A stretch of 46,468 bases of DNA from Oscillospiraceae bacterium (GTDB taxonomy: Bacteria; Bacillota; Clostridia; Oscillospirales; Oscillospiraceae), in the NCBI GenBank assembly GCA_022779345.1, contig JALFTG010000038.1, positions 1 through 46,468 of the forward strand. Reading direction: 5' to 3'. The notes under the pieces were generated by a model, which was not told where the DNA came from, made no database searches, and saw nothing but the letters and a program-made list of their open reading frames with translations. Positions 1 to 8,666 of the stretch are shown one piece after another (the stretch's first letter is position 1; each line of letters begins with the position of its first letter). A program made the position numbers and the translations under genes.

Positions 1-407
1 CTGATCATGCCGTTCTCGTCCGGCGCACATCCCGCCATGACCACCACATTGGCCCGGTGCAGTCCCGTTCTGTCTTTTGTGGTATCAGGCAGATGGATCG
101 GCTGATAGACGATATGGGAGCCGTCTTTGATGCTGTTTCTCTCACTTGCGGAAATGAAGTAATCGTACAGCTGAAAACTGCGGTTATATTCCTTGTCCAG
201 CATTGCGAAGAGCTTGGAAGCGGCGCCGAAATAGAAGCGCGCACCTTCCAGTTCATCCTTGCGCTTTGCCAGTTCATCCAGGAACAGATACGGAAGCCCG
301 ATTCCGATGGAGGATACCAGCACATCGCCGGAAGAGATCTTCCCTGCTGCTGTCTCCATGGACACGAGTTTATCCGCATACTGTTCTTTCCAGCTCATGT
401 TGGGCAT
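1..407 (-). CDS. Acetyl-CoA hydrolase / 4-hydroxybutyrate CoA-transferase family protein, N-terminal part (runs off window start)
   Basis: Hand translation of the minus strand from 407 gives MPNMSWKEQYADKLVSMETAAGKISSGDVLVSSIGIGLPYLFLDELAKRKDELEGARFYFGAASKLF...IVYQPIHLPDTT...ANVVVMAGCAPDENGMI, open to the window edge, with a GGAGG RBS. The pattern resembles the CoA-transferase family I N-terminus. Confidence 0.7.
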   Translation of the reverse strand, partial: MPNMSWKEQYADKLVSMETAAGKISSGDVLVSSIGIGLPYLFLDELAKRKDELEGARFYFGAASKLFAMLDKEYNRSFQLYDYFISASERNSIKDGSHIVYQPIHLPDTTKDRTGLHRANVVVMAGCAPDENGMI

Positions 408-430
408 TTGTGTTCCTCCGACCGTTGTGT

Positions 431-1402
431 TTACGCCTGCTGCTCCGTATCATACTGGACGTCGTAGTTGTTCTGGATGGCGCAGATCATTTCGGTGATG
501 ACCTCATTGTAAGGAGTGGGGACGCCATAGCGTCTGCCGTATTCCGTCACAGCGCCGTTCAAAGAGTCGATCTCCGTCTGGCGGCGGTGCATCAGCACAT
601 CCTGTGCCATGGATGCATAGTAGTCAGCGATGCCCTTGTCCTTGCCGGCCAGAATGTCTGCCATCAGCACATCTTTGTCCAGGGGGCAGCCGGATGCGGT
701 TGCAACCGCGCAGCACTCCGCAACCACATTCTCCGTCAGCGTCAGGCCGTGGGGATCATTCAGAATGTACTTCAGCCGCAGCCGCAGCAGGGCGGACAGG
801 GCGTTGAAGCAGCAGTTGGAAACGATCTTGACCCACAGTTTGGGGCGGACATCGTCCCAGTACTTGCCTGCCAGACCGCCGGCATTGAAGGTCTTTTCCA
901 GGTATTCGCCGGCAGCATCCGTGAGCGCGCTGTGCTCCACGGGGCCCATATTCAGCTGGATGGCTCTTGCACCGGGAGAAGCCTTGCACTTGCCGGGGCC
1001 TTCCAGGAAGGTGCCCTGGGAGCCGGAACCAAAGATCACGCGGTCACCGGGGACAAACTCCAGCAGCTTATCCTCGTTTCCGAGGCCGTTCAGCAGGGAA
1101 ACCAGAACCGTATTCGGGCCGATGCAGGGTTTCGCGCTCTCAACAGCGGAACGCAGTGTGGTGGTCTTGGTCATGAAAATGACGATATCCATGATGCCGA
1201 TGTCATCTGCTGTATACGCCGTTTTGAAGCCGGTCAGCTGAAAGGTCTGGTCGGGATAGATGGTAAAGGTCATGCCGTCTTTGGCGACCTTGTCCATGTG
1301 TTCTTGATAAGGGTCGACCAATGTAATATCCGCTCCGCCTCTCCGAAGATAAGAAGCAAATACGCTTCCCGCGGCGCCGGAACCGATCATTGCAATCTTC
1401 AT
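431..1402 (-). CDS. Ketopantoate reductase (ApbA/PanE) family protein
   Basis: N-terminal Rossmann motif MKIAMIGSGAAGSVFASYLRRGGADITLVD; C-terminal Lys/Asn region (PKLWVKIVSNCCFNALSAL) and DSLNGAVTEYGRRYGVPTPYN typical of PanE-like enzymes. Confidence 0.85.
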   Translation of the reverse strand: MKIAMIGSGAAGSVFASYLRRGGADITLVDPYQEHMDKVAKDGMTFTIYPDQTFQLTGFKTAYTADDIGIMDIVIFMTKTTTLRSAVESAKPCIGPNTVLVSLLNGLGNEDKLLEFVPGDRVIFGSGSQGTFLEGPGKCKASPGARAIQLNMGPVEHSALTDAAGEYLEKTFNAGGLAGKYWDDVRPKLWVKIVSNCCFNALSALLRLRLKYILNDPHGLTLTENVVAECCAVATASGCPLDKDVLMADILAGKDKGIADYYASMAQDVLMHRRQTEIDSLNGAVTEYGRRYGVPTPYNEVITEMICAIQNNYDVQYDTEQQA

Positions 1403-1613
1403 ACTTGTTCTCTACTTTTTCTTTTTATTTGGTTTCAGTTTTTGTAATATATGTCCAAAAACAAAGTACCATATCTTCCCATGTCTTATCAAAATTTGTC
1501 CCAAATTTGACGGAACTTTGATATTCAGCCAAAACCGATATCAAATTTTTTCAAAACCCTGCAGGAATCAGATTGCCTCCGGTCAGATTTTCCCGTATGA
1601 TTTTGTCAATAAA

Positions 1614-1658
1614 GCAAAAAACAGCCGAATTTCCAACTAGATCAGGAAATTCGGCTGT
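1614..1658 (-). terminator. Rho-independent terminator downstream of GntR gene
   Basis: Stem ACAGCCGAATTTCC / GGAAATTCGGCTGT followed on the minus strand by TTTTTT. Confidence 0.85.
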
Positions 1659-1673
1659 GTGACTCAATTAGAA

Positions 1674-2450
1674 TTATGGATCAATATCTTGGCGGTTTTG
1701 CACAATATGGTCGGCGCAGTAGCTGATGTGCTCATCCATGAGGGACATGGCCATGTCCGCAAATCCCAGCTTCACCGCGTTATAGATGGTCATATGCTGG
1801 TTTGCGAGCATCTTGATGCTGTCCGGATTCCGTTCTTTTTTCAGGAATTCGCTTCTGCGTACCGATACATAGTCCAGATATTTGCTGATAATGGAGTACA
1901 TCTCCATCAGATAGATGTTGCCCGTTGACTGGACGATCAGGCTGTGAAACTGCCGGTCCAGTAAAGCGGTATCCGACCGGTTCCAGGGGACGGACCGGTC
2001 ATAAGTGTAAGTTTCCAGAGGGGACTGGAAATCCAGTGCCAGCTGGTACAGTTTATCCAGGTCCACATTCCAGTTCTTCTGGGCACACAGATACACCGCT
2101 TTGCACTCCACGGCTTTTCTGGCATCGTACAGATCCCGGAGAGAGTCATTGCTCATATCAAAGATATAGTAGCTGCTGTATTTGGCATCCACACCCTGTC
2201 GGTTGACGATGAAACCTTTGGCACAGAGCCGGTCCACCGCGTCCCGCACCGGCGTTGTGCTCACCCCCATGGTCTCCGCAAGTTTTGTGATATTGATTTT
2301 CTGTCCGGGCTCCAGTTCCGATGACAGGATGGCGTCTTCGATCTGGGCGTAGACCACATCTCCCAGTTTTACGAATGGATTTTCCTGTACTTTTGCCTGA
2401 ATGGCCTCGGCGGATAAATAGGGCTTTACTTTATTTTTTCCGCTTTTCAT
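1674..2450 (-). CDS. GntR family transcriptional regulator (FadR/FCD type)
   Basis: wHTH ...YAQIEDAILSSELEPGQKINITKLAETMGVSTTPVRDAVDRLCAKGFI plus helical FCD-like C-terminus. Start MKSGKNK at 2450 preferred over 2528 because of the AAGGAGGAT RBS. Confidence 0.85.
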   Translation of the reverse strand: MKSGKNKVKPYLSAEAIQAKVQENPFVKLGDVVYAQIEDAILSSELEPGQKINITKLAETMGVSTTPVRDAVDRLCAKGFIVNRQGVDAKYSSYYIFDMSNDSLRDLYDARKAVECKAVYLCAQKNWNVDLDKLYQLALDFQSPLETYTYDRSVPWNRSDTALLDRQFHSLIVQSTGNIYLMEMYSIISKYLDYVSVRRSEFLKKERNPDSIKMLANQHMTIYNAVKLGFADMAMSLMDEHISYCADHIVQNRQDIDP

Positions 2451-2535
2451 TGCAGATCCTCCTTGCAGAACGTCACTTTCCCCCATCGTATCATGTTCCC
2501 GGGCCACAGACAAGGAAAACAATGGCACATAGAAT

Positions 2536-3450
2536 TTACCCCAGCCGGTCGCTGCGGCGGATGACGCCGTAGCCGATGGAGGTGGGGCCGGCGTGGACGC
2601 CGATGGTGGCGCCGATGCGAAGCAGGGGAATGTCCTCCGTCATACCGGAGCCGAAGGCTTCTTTCAGCCGGGTGGTGGTCAGCTCCCGGACACGTTCCCC
2701 CTCTTCCCGGTCATAGCTGTAGCCCAGCAGGATACGGCAGTCATCGGGGGTGCAGTGTGATTCATGGAGGTAGTCAATGAGCAGGTCCACGATGCCCTCC
2801 AGGGATTTCCGGCGGCCCCGGCGGATGCCGGAGGAGTGGATTTCCCCGTCCTGGAGGGTGATCAGGGGCTTGATGTTCAGCCGGGATCCCACCACGCTGG
2901 TCATTTTGCCGATGCGCCCGCCGTGCCGGATATAGTCCAGATCTCCCACGGTGAAGAAAATGCGGGCGCTTTTCCGCAGAGGCTCCAGCAGTTCCAGCGT
3001 CTCATCCAGGGTTTTCCCGGCGTCCCGCAGGCGGCAGACCTCCAGCACATAGGCGCTCTGCATCAGCGTGGCGCACAGGGAGTCCACCACTTCCACCCGG
3101 ATGTCCGGATAGTCCTCCGCCAGCATCTGCTTCGCAATTTCGGCGGACTGGACGGAGGCGCTGAGCTTGGTGGAGATGCAGATGCACAGGATGTCCTGTC
3201 CCCGCTCTGCCCGGACCTTGAACTGCTCATAGAAATCCTCCGGCGAGGGACAGGCCGACATGGGATAAGTCCCCGGGTGATCTGTCATCCGCTGATAAAA
3301 CTCCTGGAGCGAAATCTCCAGGCCCTCCTTTTGATAGTCCTTTCCGTCAAAGGATACCAGAAAATGAACGATGCCGATGTCCTTTTCCTCCACGATCTCC
3401 TCCGGGAGATCACAGGAACCGTCGCTGACAATGCTGAATCCGGATGTCAC
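2536..3450 (-). CDS. DegV family fatty-acid-binding protein
   Basis: FSIVSDGSCDLPEE...; PGTYPMSACPSPEDF; GDLDYIRHGGRIGKMTSVVGSRLNIKPLITLQDGEI; IGATIGVHAGPTSIG. GTG start with AAGGAGG RBS. Confidence 0.93.
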   Translation of the reverse strand: MTSGFSIVSDGSCDLPEEIVEEKDIGIVHFLVSFDGKDYQKEGLEISLQEFYQRMTDHPGTYPMSACPSPEDFYEQFKVRAERGQDILCICISTKLSASVQSAEIAKQMLAEDYPDIRVEVVDSLCATLMQSAYVLEVCRLRDAGKTLDETLELLEPLRKSARIFFTVGDLDYIRHGGRIGKMTSVVGSRLNIKPLITLQDGEIHSSGIRRGRRKSLEGIVDLLIDYLHESHCTPDDCRILLGYSYDREEGERVRELTTTRLKEAFGSGMTEDIPLLRIGATIGVHAGPTSIGYGVIRRSDRLG

Positions 3451-3522
3451 AGTGGAATGCCTCCTTGGGTATGCATACCCATTTAATATTTTATATATTT
3501 TAACACCCGTTTCACGGATTTT

Positions 3523-4284
3523 TCAAGCGTCTGGCTGTTCTTTTTCCGTGAGAAACACCAGCGTGTCCCCGCCGGAATATTCCGGCGCAAACCGGTACTT
3601 CAGGCGGTCGAAGGCTTTCAGATCCTCCGGGTCCGTGACGCGGTTCTCCGCCATCCAGCGGACCATCTCGCCCCGGGCCATTTTACACTGGGTCCCCTTC
3701 TCGATCACTTTTCCGTTCTTTTCTTCCCCGAACACGCAGGTGATCAGCCGCACCCCCTCCGGGAGCCAGGGTTCGACGGCCTGGCTGTACTCTTTGGACG
3801 CCAGATTTACCACGCAGTCCGTGCCCTCTGTCAGTTCCCGGGCGATGGCGTCGCCCCAGAAGGCATACAGGTCCTTCGCCTCCCCCATCCGGAGCTTCGC
3901 CTGCATCTCCAGCCGGTAGGGGGTGACCCCGTCAAAGGGGCGGAGGATGCCGTAAAACCCGGACAGGATGCGAAGGTGTTCCTGCACATAGCCGTACTCC
4001 CCGTCGGTGAACACGCCGGGGGCCATGTACCGGTATTGGATTCCGTCATAGGCCAGAAGGGCCGGGGTCAGGTTTTCCCGCAGGTCCATATGGGCCACCC
4101 GCTCCGCGTTCTGGGCGGCGATTTTGTCGTTGCAGTTCCACAGGGTTTTCAGCTGCTCATAGGTCATGCCCCGCAGCCGGTCCAGCAGCTGCTGCGTCCT
4201 TGACAAAAACACGGGCAGGTCCCGCCAGGGGAGGCTGTCCGTGTCCGTACGCATTTTTTTGGCGGGGGCGATGATGATTTTCAT
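3523..4284 (-). CDS. yaaA: Peroxide stress protein YaaA (DUF328)
   Basis: MKIIIAPAKKMRTDTD..., LAYDGIQYRYM, YGILRPFDGVTPYRLEMQAKL, VVNLASKEYS, CVFGEEKNGKVIEKGTQCKMARGEMVRWM. Confidence 0.93.
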   Translation of the reverse strand: MKIIIAPAKKMRTDTDSLPWRDLPVFLSRTQQLLDRLRGMTYEQLKTLWNCNDKIAAQNAERVAHMDLRENLTPALLAYDGIQYRYMAPGVFTDGEYGYVQEHLRILSGFYGILRPFDGVTPYRLEMQAKLRMGEAKDLYAFWGDAIARELTEGTDCVVNLASKEYSQAVEPWLPEGVRLITCVFGEEKNGKVIEKGTQCKMARGEMVRWMAENRVTDPEDLKAFDRLKYRFAPEYSGGDTLVFLTEKEQPDA

Positions 4285-4745
4285 ACCTGTCCGTCCAGAT
4301 AGGCCAGAATCTCGGCGGCATTGGTGTCCGGCTTCACCTTGGGCATCACCTTTTCAATGTTCCCCTGCTCGTCGATGATGAAGGTGGTGCGCACCACGCC
4401 CATGCTCACCTTGCCGTACAGCTTTTTCTCCTGCCACACACCGTAGGCCTGGATGGCCTGCAGCTCCGGGTCGGCCAGGAGGATAAAGGGCAGGTCGTGC
4501 TTCTGAGCGAATTTCAGATGGGAAGCCACGGAGTCTTTGCTGACGCCGATGACCGCCACATCCCGCTGCCGAAACCCGTCATAGGCAGCGGCAAAGGCGC
4601 AGGCCTGCCGGGTGCAGCCGGGGGTATTGTCTTTGGGATAAAAATACAGCACAACTTTCTTCCCCAGAAAATCGGACAGACGGACCGTCTCTCCGTTCTG
4701 GTTACACAAAGCAAATTCCGGGGCTTTCATTCCGGTTTCCAGCAT
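4281..4745 (-). CDS. bcp: Thioredoxin-dependent thiol peroxidase (Bcp-type peroxiredoxin)
   Basis: GMKAPEFALCNQNGETVRLSDFLGKKVVLYFYPKDNTPGCTRQACAF; 4-bp overlap with yaaA. Confidence 0.93.
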   Translation of the reverse strand: MLETGMKAPEFALCNQNGETVRLSDFLGKKVVLYFYPKDNTPGCTRQACAFAAAYDGFRQRDVAVIGVSKDSVASHLKFAQKHDLPFILLADPELQAIQAYGVWQEKKLYGKVSMGVVRTTFIIDEQGNIEKVMPKVKPDTNAAEILAYLDGQV

Positions 4746-4772
4746 AATGATTTCTCCTTTATGGTTCAGTTT

Positions 4773-5600
4773 TTATCTTCTCCGCAGTTCCCAGAAGGCC
4801 ACGGCGCTGGCGGCGGCCACATTCAGGGAGTCCACCCCGTGAAACATGGGGATGCGGACCGTATAGTCACAGGCGGCGATGGTGGCGTCCGCCAGACCGT
4901 CCCCCTCCGTGCCCAGCACCACGGCCAGCTTGTCCTCCGCTTTCAGGCGGGGATCATCGATGGACAGGGAATCCTCCCGCAGGGCCATGGCGGCGGTGCG
5001 GAATCCAAGAGCGGCCAGCCGCTCCATGCCCGGGCCGGGCCAGTCAGCGGTCTCCTCCCCGATATAGGTCCAGGGGATCTGGAACACGGTGCCCATGCTC
5101 ACCCGCACCGCCCGGCGGTACAGGGGATCGCTGCAGGCAGGGGTCAGCACCACCGCGTCCATGCCCAGAGCGGCAGCGGACCGGAAGATCGCCCCCACAT
5201 TGGTGGGATTCATCACATTTTCCAGCACGGCAATCCGCTTTGCCCCGGAGCAGACTTCCTCCACGCTCTTTTTCCGTGGCCGGCGCATGGCGCACAGAAC
5301 ACCCCGGGTCAGGGCAAAGCCCGTGAGCTTCGTCAGCACCGCCAGATCCGAGGTGTAGACCGGGATGTCCCCGCACCGGGCGATGACATCTCTCGCCTGC
5401 CCCTCCACATGCTTGCGCTCCATGAGCATGGACACGGGCACACACCCCCCGTCCAGCGCCCGCTCAATGACCACGGGACTCTCCGCAATGAACAGACCGT
5501 TTTCCGGGTCAGCCCGGTTCACCAGCTGGTTCTCCGTCAGCCGGGCGTACACATCCAGCTCCGGCGCTTCAAAATCGGTGATCTCTATGATATTCGGCAT
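4773..5600 (-). CDS. TrmH/SpoU family RNA methyltransferase
   Basis: ENVMNPTNVGAIFRSAAALGMDAVVL...; VVLGTEGDGLAD; YTVRIPMFHGVDSLNVAAASAVAFWE (SPOUT motifs). Confidence 0.93.
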   Translation of the reverse strand: MPNIIEITDFEAPELDVYARLTENQLVNRADPENGLFIAESPVVIERALDGGCVPVSMLMERKHVEGQARDVIARCGDIPVYTSDLAVLTKLTGFALTRGVLCAMRRPRKKSVEEVCSGAKRIAVLENVMNPTNVGAIFRSAAALGMDAVVLTPACSDPLYRRAVRVSMGTVFQIPWTYIGEETADWPGPGMERLAALGFRTAAMALREDSLSIDDPRLKAEDKLAVVLGTEGDGLADATIAACDYTVRIPMFHGVDSLNVAAASAVAFWELRRR

Positions 5601-5720
5601 GGTGCATCCTCCGCCCCGGCTGATTTGCGCTGCAAGCGCCTGATGGGGCCATTATAGTCCCCCGCAGCCCCGGTGTCAAATACGGACGCCCGTCCGCAGA
5701 GCGCGGGCGGGCGATACCGT

Positions 5721-6083
5721 TCACTTTTTTCTCCGGTCATCCAGCTTCACATCCGGCCGGGCGGCCAGGATCTGGTTCAGGAGCGTGTCCGTGTGCTTGG
5801 GCGGGTCAATGACCAGCTGCTCTTCGCCGCCCTCCCAGCGGAGGACCAGCTTGATCACCGGCAGTTCCTTGCCGCAGCAGCCGGTGGTGGGCAGGGCGCT
5901 GTCCCGCACCAGCACCTCCGTCAGCACCCGGTAGGGCACATACAGCGTGGCCGGAAAGCCGGGATAATAGATGGCCTGGGCGCCGGCCCGGTACTGTCCG
6001 GCGCGGATGCTGCTCTGATAGTCCTCCCGGGGATTTTCAATATCCAGTCCGGGAGTGGCGGGTCTGGGTTCCAGAATCGGCAT
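5721..6083 (-). CDS. Uncharacterised 120-aa protein with a GCCGK di-cysteine motif
   Basis: ORF MPILEPRPATPGLDIENPRED...LPTTGCCGKELPVIKLVLRWEGGEEQLVIDPP...; RBS AAAGGAGAG and a consensus promoter upstream. Confidence 0.75.
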   Translation of the reverse strand: MPILEPRPATPGLDIENPREDYQSSIRAGQYRAGAQAIYYPGFPATLYVPYRVLTEVLVRDSALPTTGCCGKELPVIKLVLRWEGGEEQLVIDPPKHTDTLLNQILAARPDVKLDDRRKK

Positions 6084-6101
6084 ATATTACTCTCCTTTCT
6101 T

Positions 6102-6153
6102 TATTAATAATGATTTCTATTATTAATATATAAGATTGCAAATCTATTGTCAA
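6102..6153 (-). promoter_or_regulatory. Sigma-A promoter (TTGACA-17-TATATT) overlapped by a perfect 10-7-10 palindrome resembling a Fur-family box
   Basis: -35 at 6148-6153, -10 at 6125-6130; plus-strand TATTAATAAT-GATTTCT-ATTATTAATA at 6102-6128. Confidence 0.75.
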
Positions 6154-6186
6154 GTAAAATTCAGATTGTTTTGATAGGAATATTGT

Positions 6187-6220
6187 AAAAAAGCCGCAGT
6201 CTGTACGACTGTGGTTTTTT
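6187..6220 (-). terminator. Rho-independent terminator downstream of merR-like gene
   Basis: AAAAAGCCGCAGTC tgtac GACTGTGGTTTTTT stem-loop. Confidence 0.75.
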
Positions 6221-6281
6221 GGAATCTGCGGTATCATCGTTCCCGTGCAATGGGTCGCCGGAACGGGAGCGGCAGAGAGAA

Positions 6282-7136
6282 CTATTCCGCCTTTCTTCTG
6301 ACCGGCACCTGGATTTCTGACAGCCACTGGCTCTCATCATCCCGGTTCCAGACGCCGTCGATATAGCTCTCCCGGATCTCACCGGCGATCTCATATCCGT
6401 TTTCTTCGATATACCGCAGCACGGTTTCGTAGGATTCCGCAAAGGTGCGGTAGGAGCCCTTGTGGAAAATGCAGGCCGCCTGGATTCCGGGCAGGTTTTT
6501 GAACCGCAGCCCTCCTGTTTCTTCCTTTGCCTCCACAACGGACTCACAGATTTCCACCAGGATGTCCGCGTCCCTGTATCCCGGTTCCGGATAGTTTGTA
6601 AAACAATATTCCGGAAGGGCGCAGATACAGCCCGCCTGCTCCATCAACGCCCCCATTTCCGGCATCCGGTCAAACAGGCCGTCATAGGATTCCAGCCGGA
6701 TGCGCATAAAGGCCACGGTGGTTTCCGGGATGGTTTTGATCAGGACGGGTGCGGAAAGTCCGGTTTTCTGTCTGGACAGATACCCGTCCACCACAGCGAT
6801 CTGTCTGGTGAGGTCGGCGATCTTCGCCAGCAACTCTGATTTTTTCTGCAGAAGCACCGCTTCTTCATCCGCCCCGGAGTTGATGCGGGCAATTTCCTCC
6901 AGAGTGAATCCTGCCTGCTTCAGGGCGGTGATCTGGTGGAGCACCGCCATCTGGGAAAGGGTGTAGTACCGGTATCCCGTCTCCGGATGGATCAGCGCCG
7001 GTATCAGCAGACCCTGCTCCTCGTAAAAGCGCAGGGTCTTGACCGTCACATGATTCATCGCCGCGAACATCCCGATCTTATAGAGGGTACCGCTGGTTTT
7101 TTCTTCGCACGGCCTGTGTTCCTGATTCATCTCCAT
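6282..7136 (-). CDS. MerR family transcriptional regulator with GyrI-like effector-binding C-terminal domain
   Basis: YKIGMFAAMNHVTVKTLRFYEEQGLLIPALIHPETGYRYYTLSQMAVLHQITALKQAGFTLEEI; C-terminal effector-binding-like region. Start MEMNQEHR at 7136. Confidence 0.9.
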   Translation of the reverse strand: MEMNQEHRPCEEKTSGTLYKIGMFAAMNHVTVKTLRFYEEQGLLIPALIHPETGYRYYTLSQMAVLHQITALKQAGFTLEEIARINSGADEEAVLLQKKSELLAKIADLTRQIAVVDGYLSRQKTGLSAPVLIKTIPETTVAFMRIRLESYDGLFDRMPEMGALMEQAGCICALPEYCFTNYPEPGYRDADILVEICESVVEAKEETGGLRFKNLPGIQAACIFHKGSYRTFAESYETVLRYIEENGYEIAGEIRESYIDGVWNRDDESQWLSEIQVPVRRKAE

Positions 7137-7140
7137 AGTT

Positions 7141-7878
7141 TTACTCCCATCTGAAGGTTTTGACGGCGATGGTGCCGCAGATAACTGCAATGGCGGTCAG
7201 GGTGACCACCGGCATGGCCATATGATCATAACATCCCATGGACACGGATTTCAACAGCCTGATTCCCACGCCAAGGGGCATCCACCCGGCCACAGTCCGG
7301 AGGGCACCCGGAAAGACTTCCGCCGGGATGGTGGCCCCGGAGAACAGCAGCATGGGGAAATACAGCAGGCTGGTCGCCACATTCATGGATTTTGTGGTCC
7401 GGCACAGACTGGCAACCATGAGGCCGATGGAGAACATGGAGAGCATGGTCAGCAGCCAGACGGCAATATATACCAGCACATTTCCCTGCATCCGGTAGCC
7501 GAAGAACGCCACCGCTGCGACGGTCAGAATCAGGGTGGAGATGACGGCCATCACACCGCTGGCAAGGGTGTCACAGGCCAGTAGTCTCGCGGGAGAACAG
7601 GGACTGCAGTACATTCTCCGCAGCACGCCCCGGGAACGGTAATCCACAATGACGATGGGGATACTCATAAACGCGCTGCAGCAGATCCCCACGGTAGACA
7701 GGGCAACATAGGAACTTTGTGCATAAGTAAGACCGGAATCTGCGGCGCTCTTATTCCCGGCAATCACCGTAATCAGGATCAGCGTTACCAGCGGCATCAC
7801 CAGGTTAAACAGGATCACATCCGGTGAGCGGAAAAAGAGCTTCTGCTCCACCCCGTACATTCTCAGGAATCCCTTCAT
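7141..7878 (-). CDS. ABC-2 type transporter permease
   Basis: Multi-TM protein; SRGVLRRMYCSPCSPARLLACDTLASGVMAVISTL...LLYFPMLLFSGATIPAEVFPGALRTVAGWMPLG is typical of ABC-2 drug-export permeases. Confidence 0.9.
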   Translation of the reverse strand: MKGFLRMYGVEQKLFFRSPDVILFNLVMPLVTLILITVIAGNKSAADSGLTYAQSSYVALSTVGICCSAFMSIPIVIVDYRSRGVLRRMYCSPCSPARLLACDTLASGVMAVISTLILTVAAVAFFGYRMQGNVLVYIAVWLLTMLSMFSIGLMVASLCRTTKSMNVATSLLYFPMLLFSGATIPAEVFPGALRTVAGWMPLGVGIRLLKSVSMGCYDHMAMPVVTLTAIAVICGTIAVKTFRWE

Positions 7879-8600
7879 AACAGTTCCTCCTCTCCCATAC
7901 AGAACAGATACGCTTCCTCCAGGTCCTTCCGGCCCGATGCGGCGATGACTTCATCGACGGTGCCTTCCATGACCTTTTTTCCCGACCGGATGATGCACAC
8001 CCGGTCACACAGCGCTTCCGCCTCCTCCATGTAATGGGTGGTCAGGAAAATGGTCAGCCCCTGTGCCTTGAGCTGCTTCAGGGTACGCCACACCTCACGC
8101 CTTGCCACCACATCCAGTCCGGTGGTCAGCTCGTCCAGAAAGACGATCTCCGGGCTGCCGATCAGTGCCAGCACAACAGAAAGCTTCTACCGCTCCCCGC
8201 CGGAAATCCCGGACACGAAGTTTTTCCGGAGTGCGCCAAGTCCGAATTGCTCCAGCAGCTGCGGATAGTCTGCCGGGGCGGCATACAGCGAGGCATATTC
8301 GATGCACGCCTCTTCCACGGTGATGTTGGGCTGATACTCGGTATTCTGAAGCTGGACGCCGACCCGCTCAAACACCTGTTTTCTGTGTCTGGCGGCGTCC
8401 ATCCCCAGAATCTTCGCGCTGCCCCCGTCCGGTGCCTTCAATCCCAGGATCAGATCGATGGTGGTGCTTTTGCCCGCTCCGTTGTGCCCCAGCAGAGCAA
8501 AGACCTCGCCTTTTTGCACATCGAAGGACAGATCGTCCACCACCTTGCGCTCCCCGAACGATTTTGTCAGATTCCTCACGCTGACAGATGGTTCGCTCAT
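7875..8600 (-). pseudogene. ABC transporter ATP-binding protein, interrupted by an in-frame TAG at 8187-8189
   Basis: 5' part (start MSEPSVSVRNLTKSFGERK at 8600) has Walker A LLGHNGAGKSTT and ISGGER; TAG follows; the same frame continues KLSVVLALIGSPEIVFLDELTTGLD (Walker B). Both halves are one frame separated only by the stop. Confidence 0.85.
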
Positions 8601-8634
8601 AGAAAAATCCTCCTTGCTTTTCTTTGCAGGGAGG

Positions 8635-8666
8635 ATTGTATCATCTCCCCTTAAGGGGAGAGTCAA
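8635..8666 (-). promoter_or_regulatory. MerR-type promoter with 20-bp spacer filled by palindrome CTCCCCTTAAGGGGAG
   Basis: Minus strand TTGACT(8666-8661) - 20 bp - TACAAT(8640-8635); perfect 16-bp palindrome at 8645-8660 within the spacer. Confidence 0.85.
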
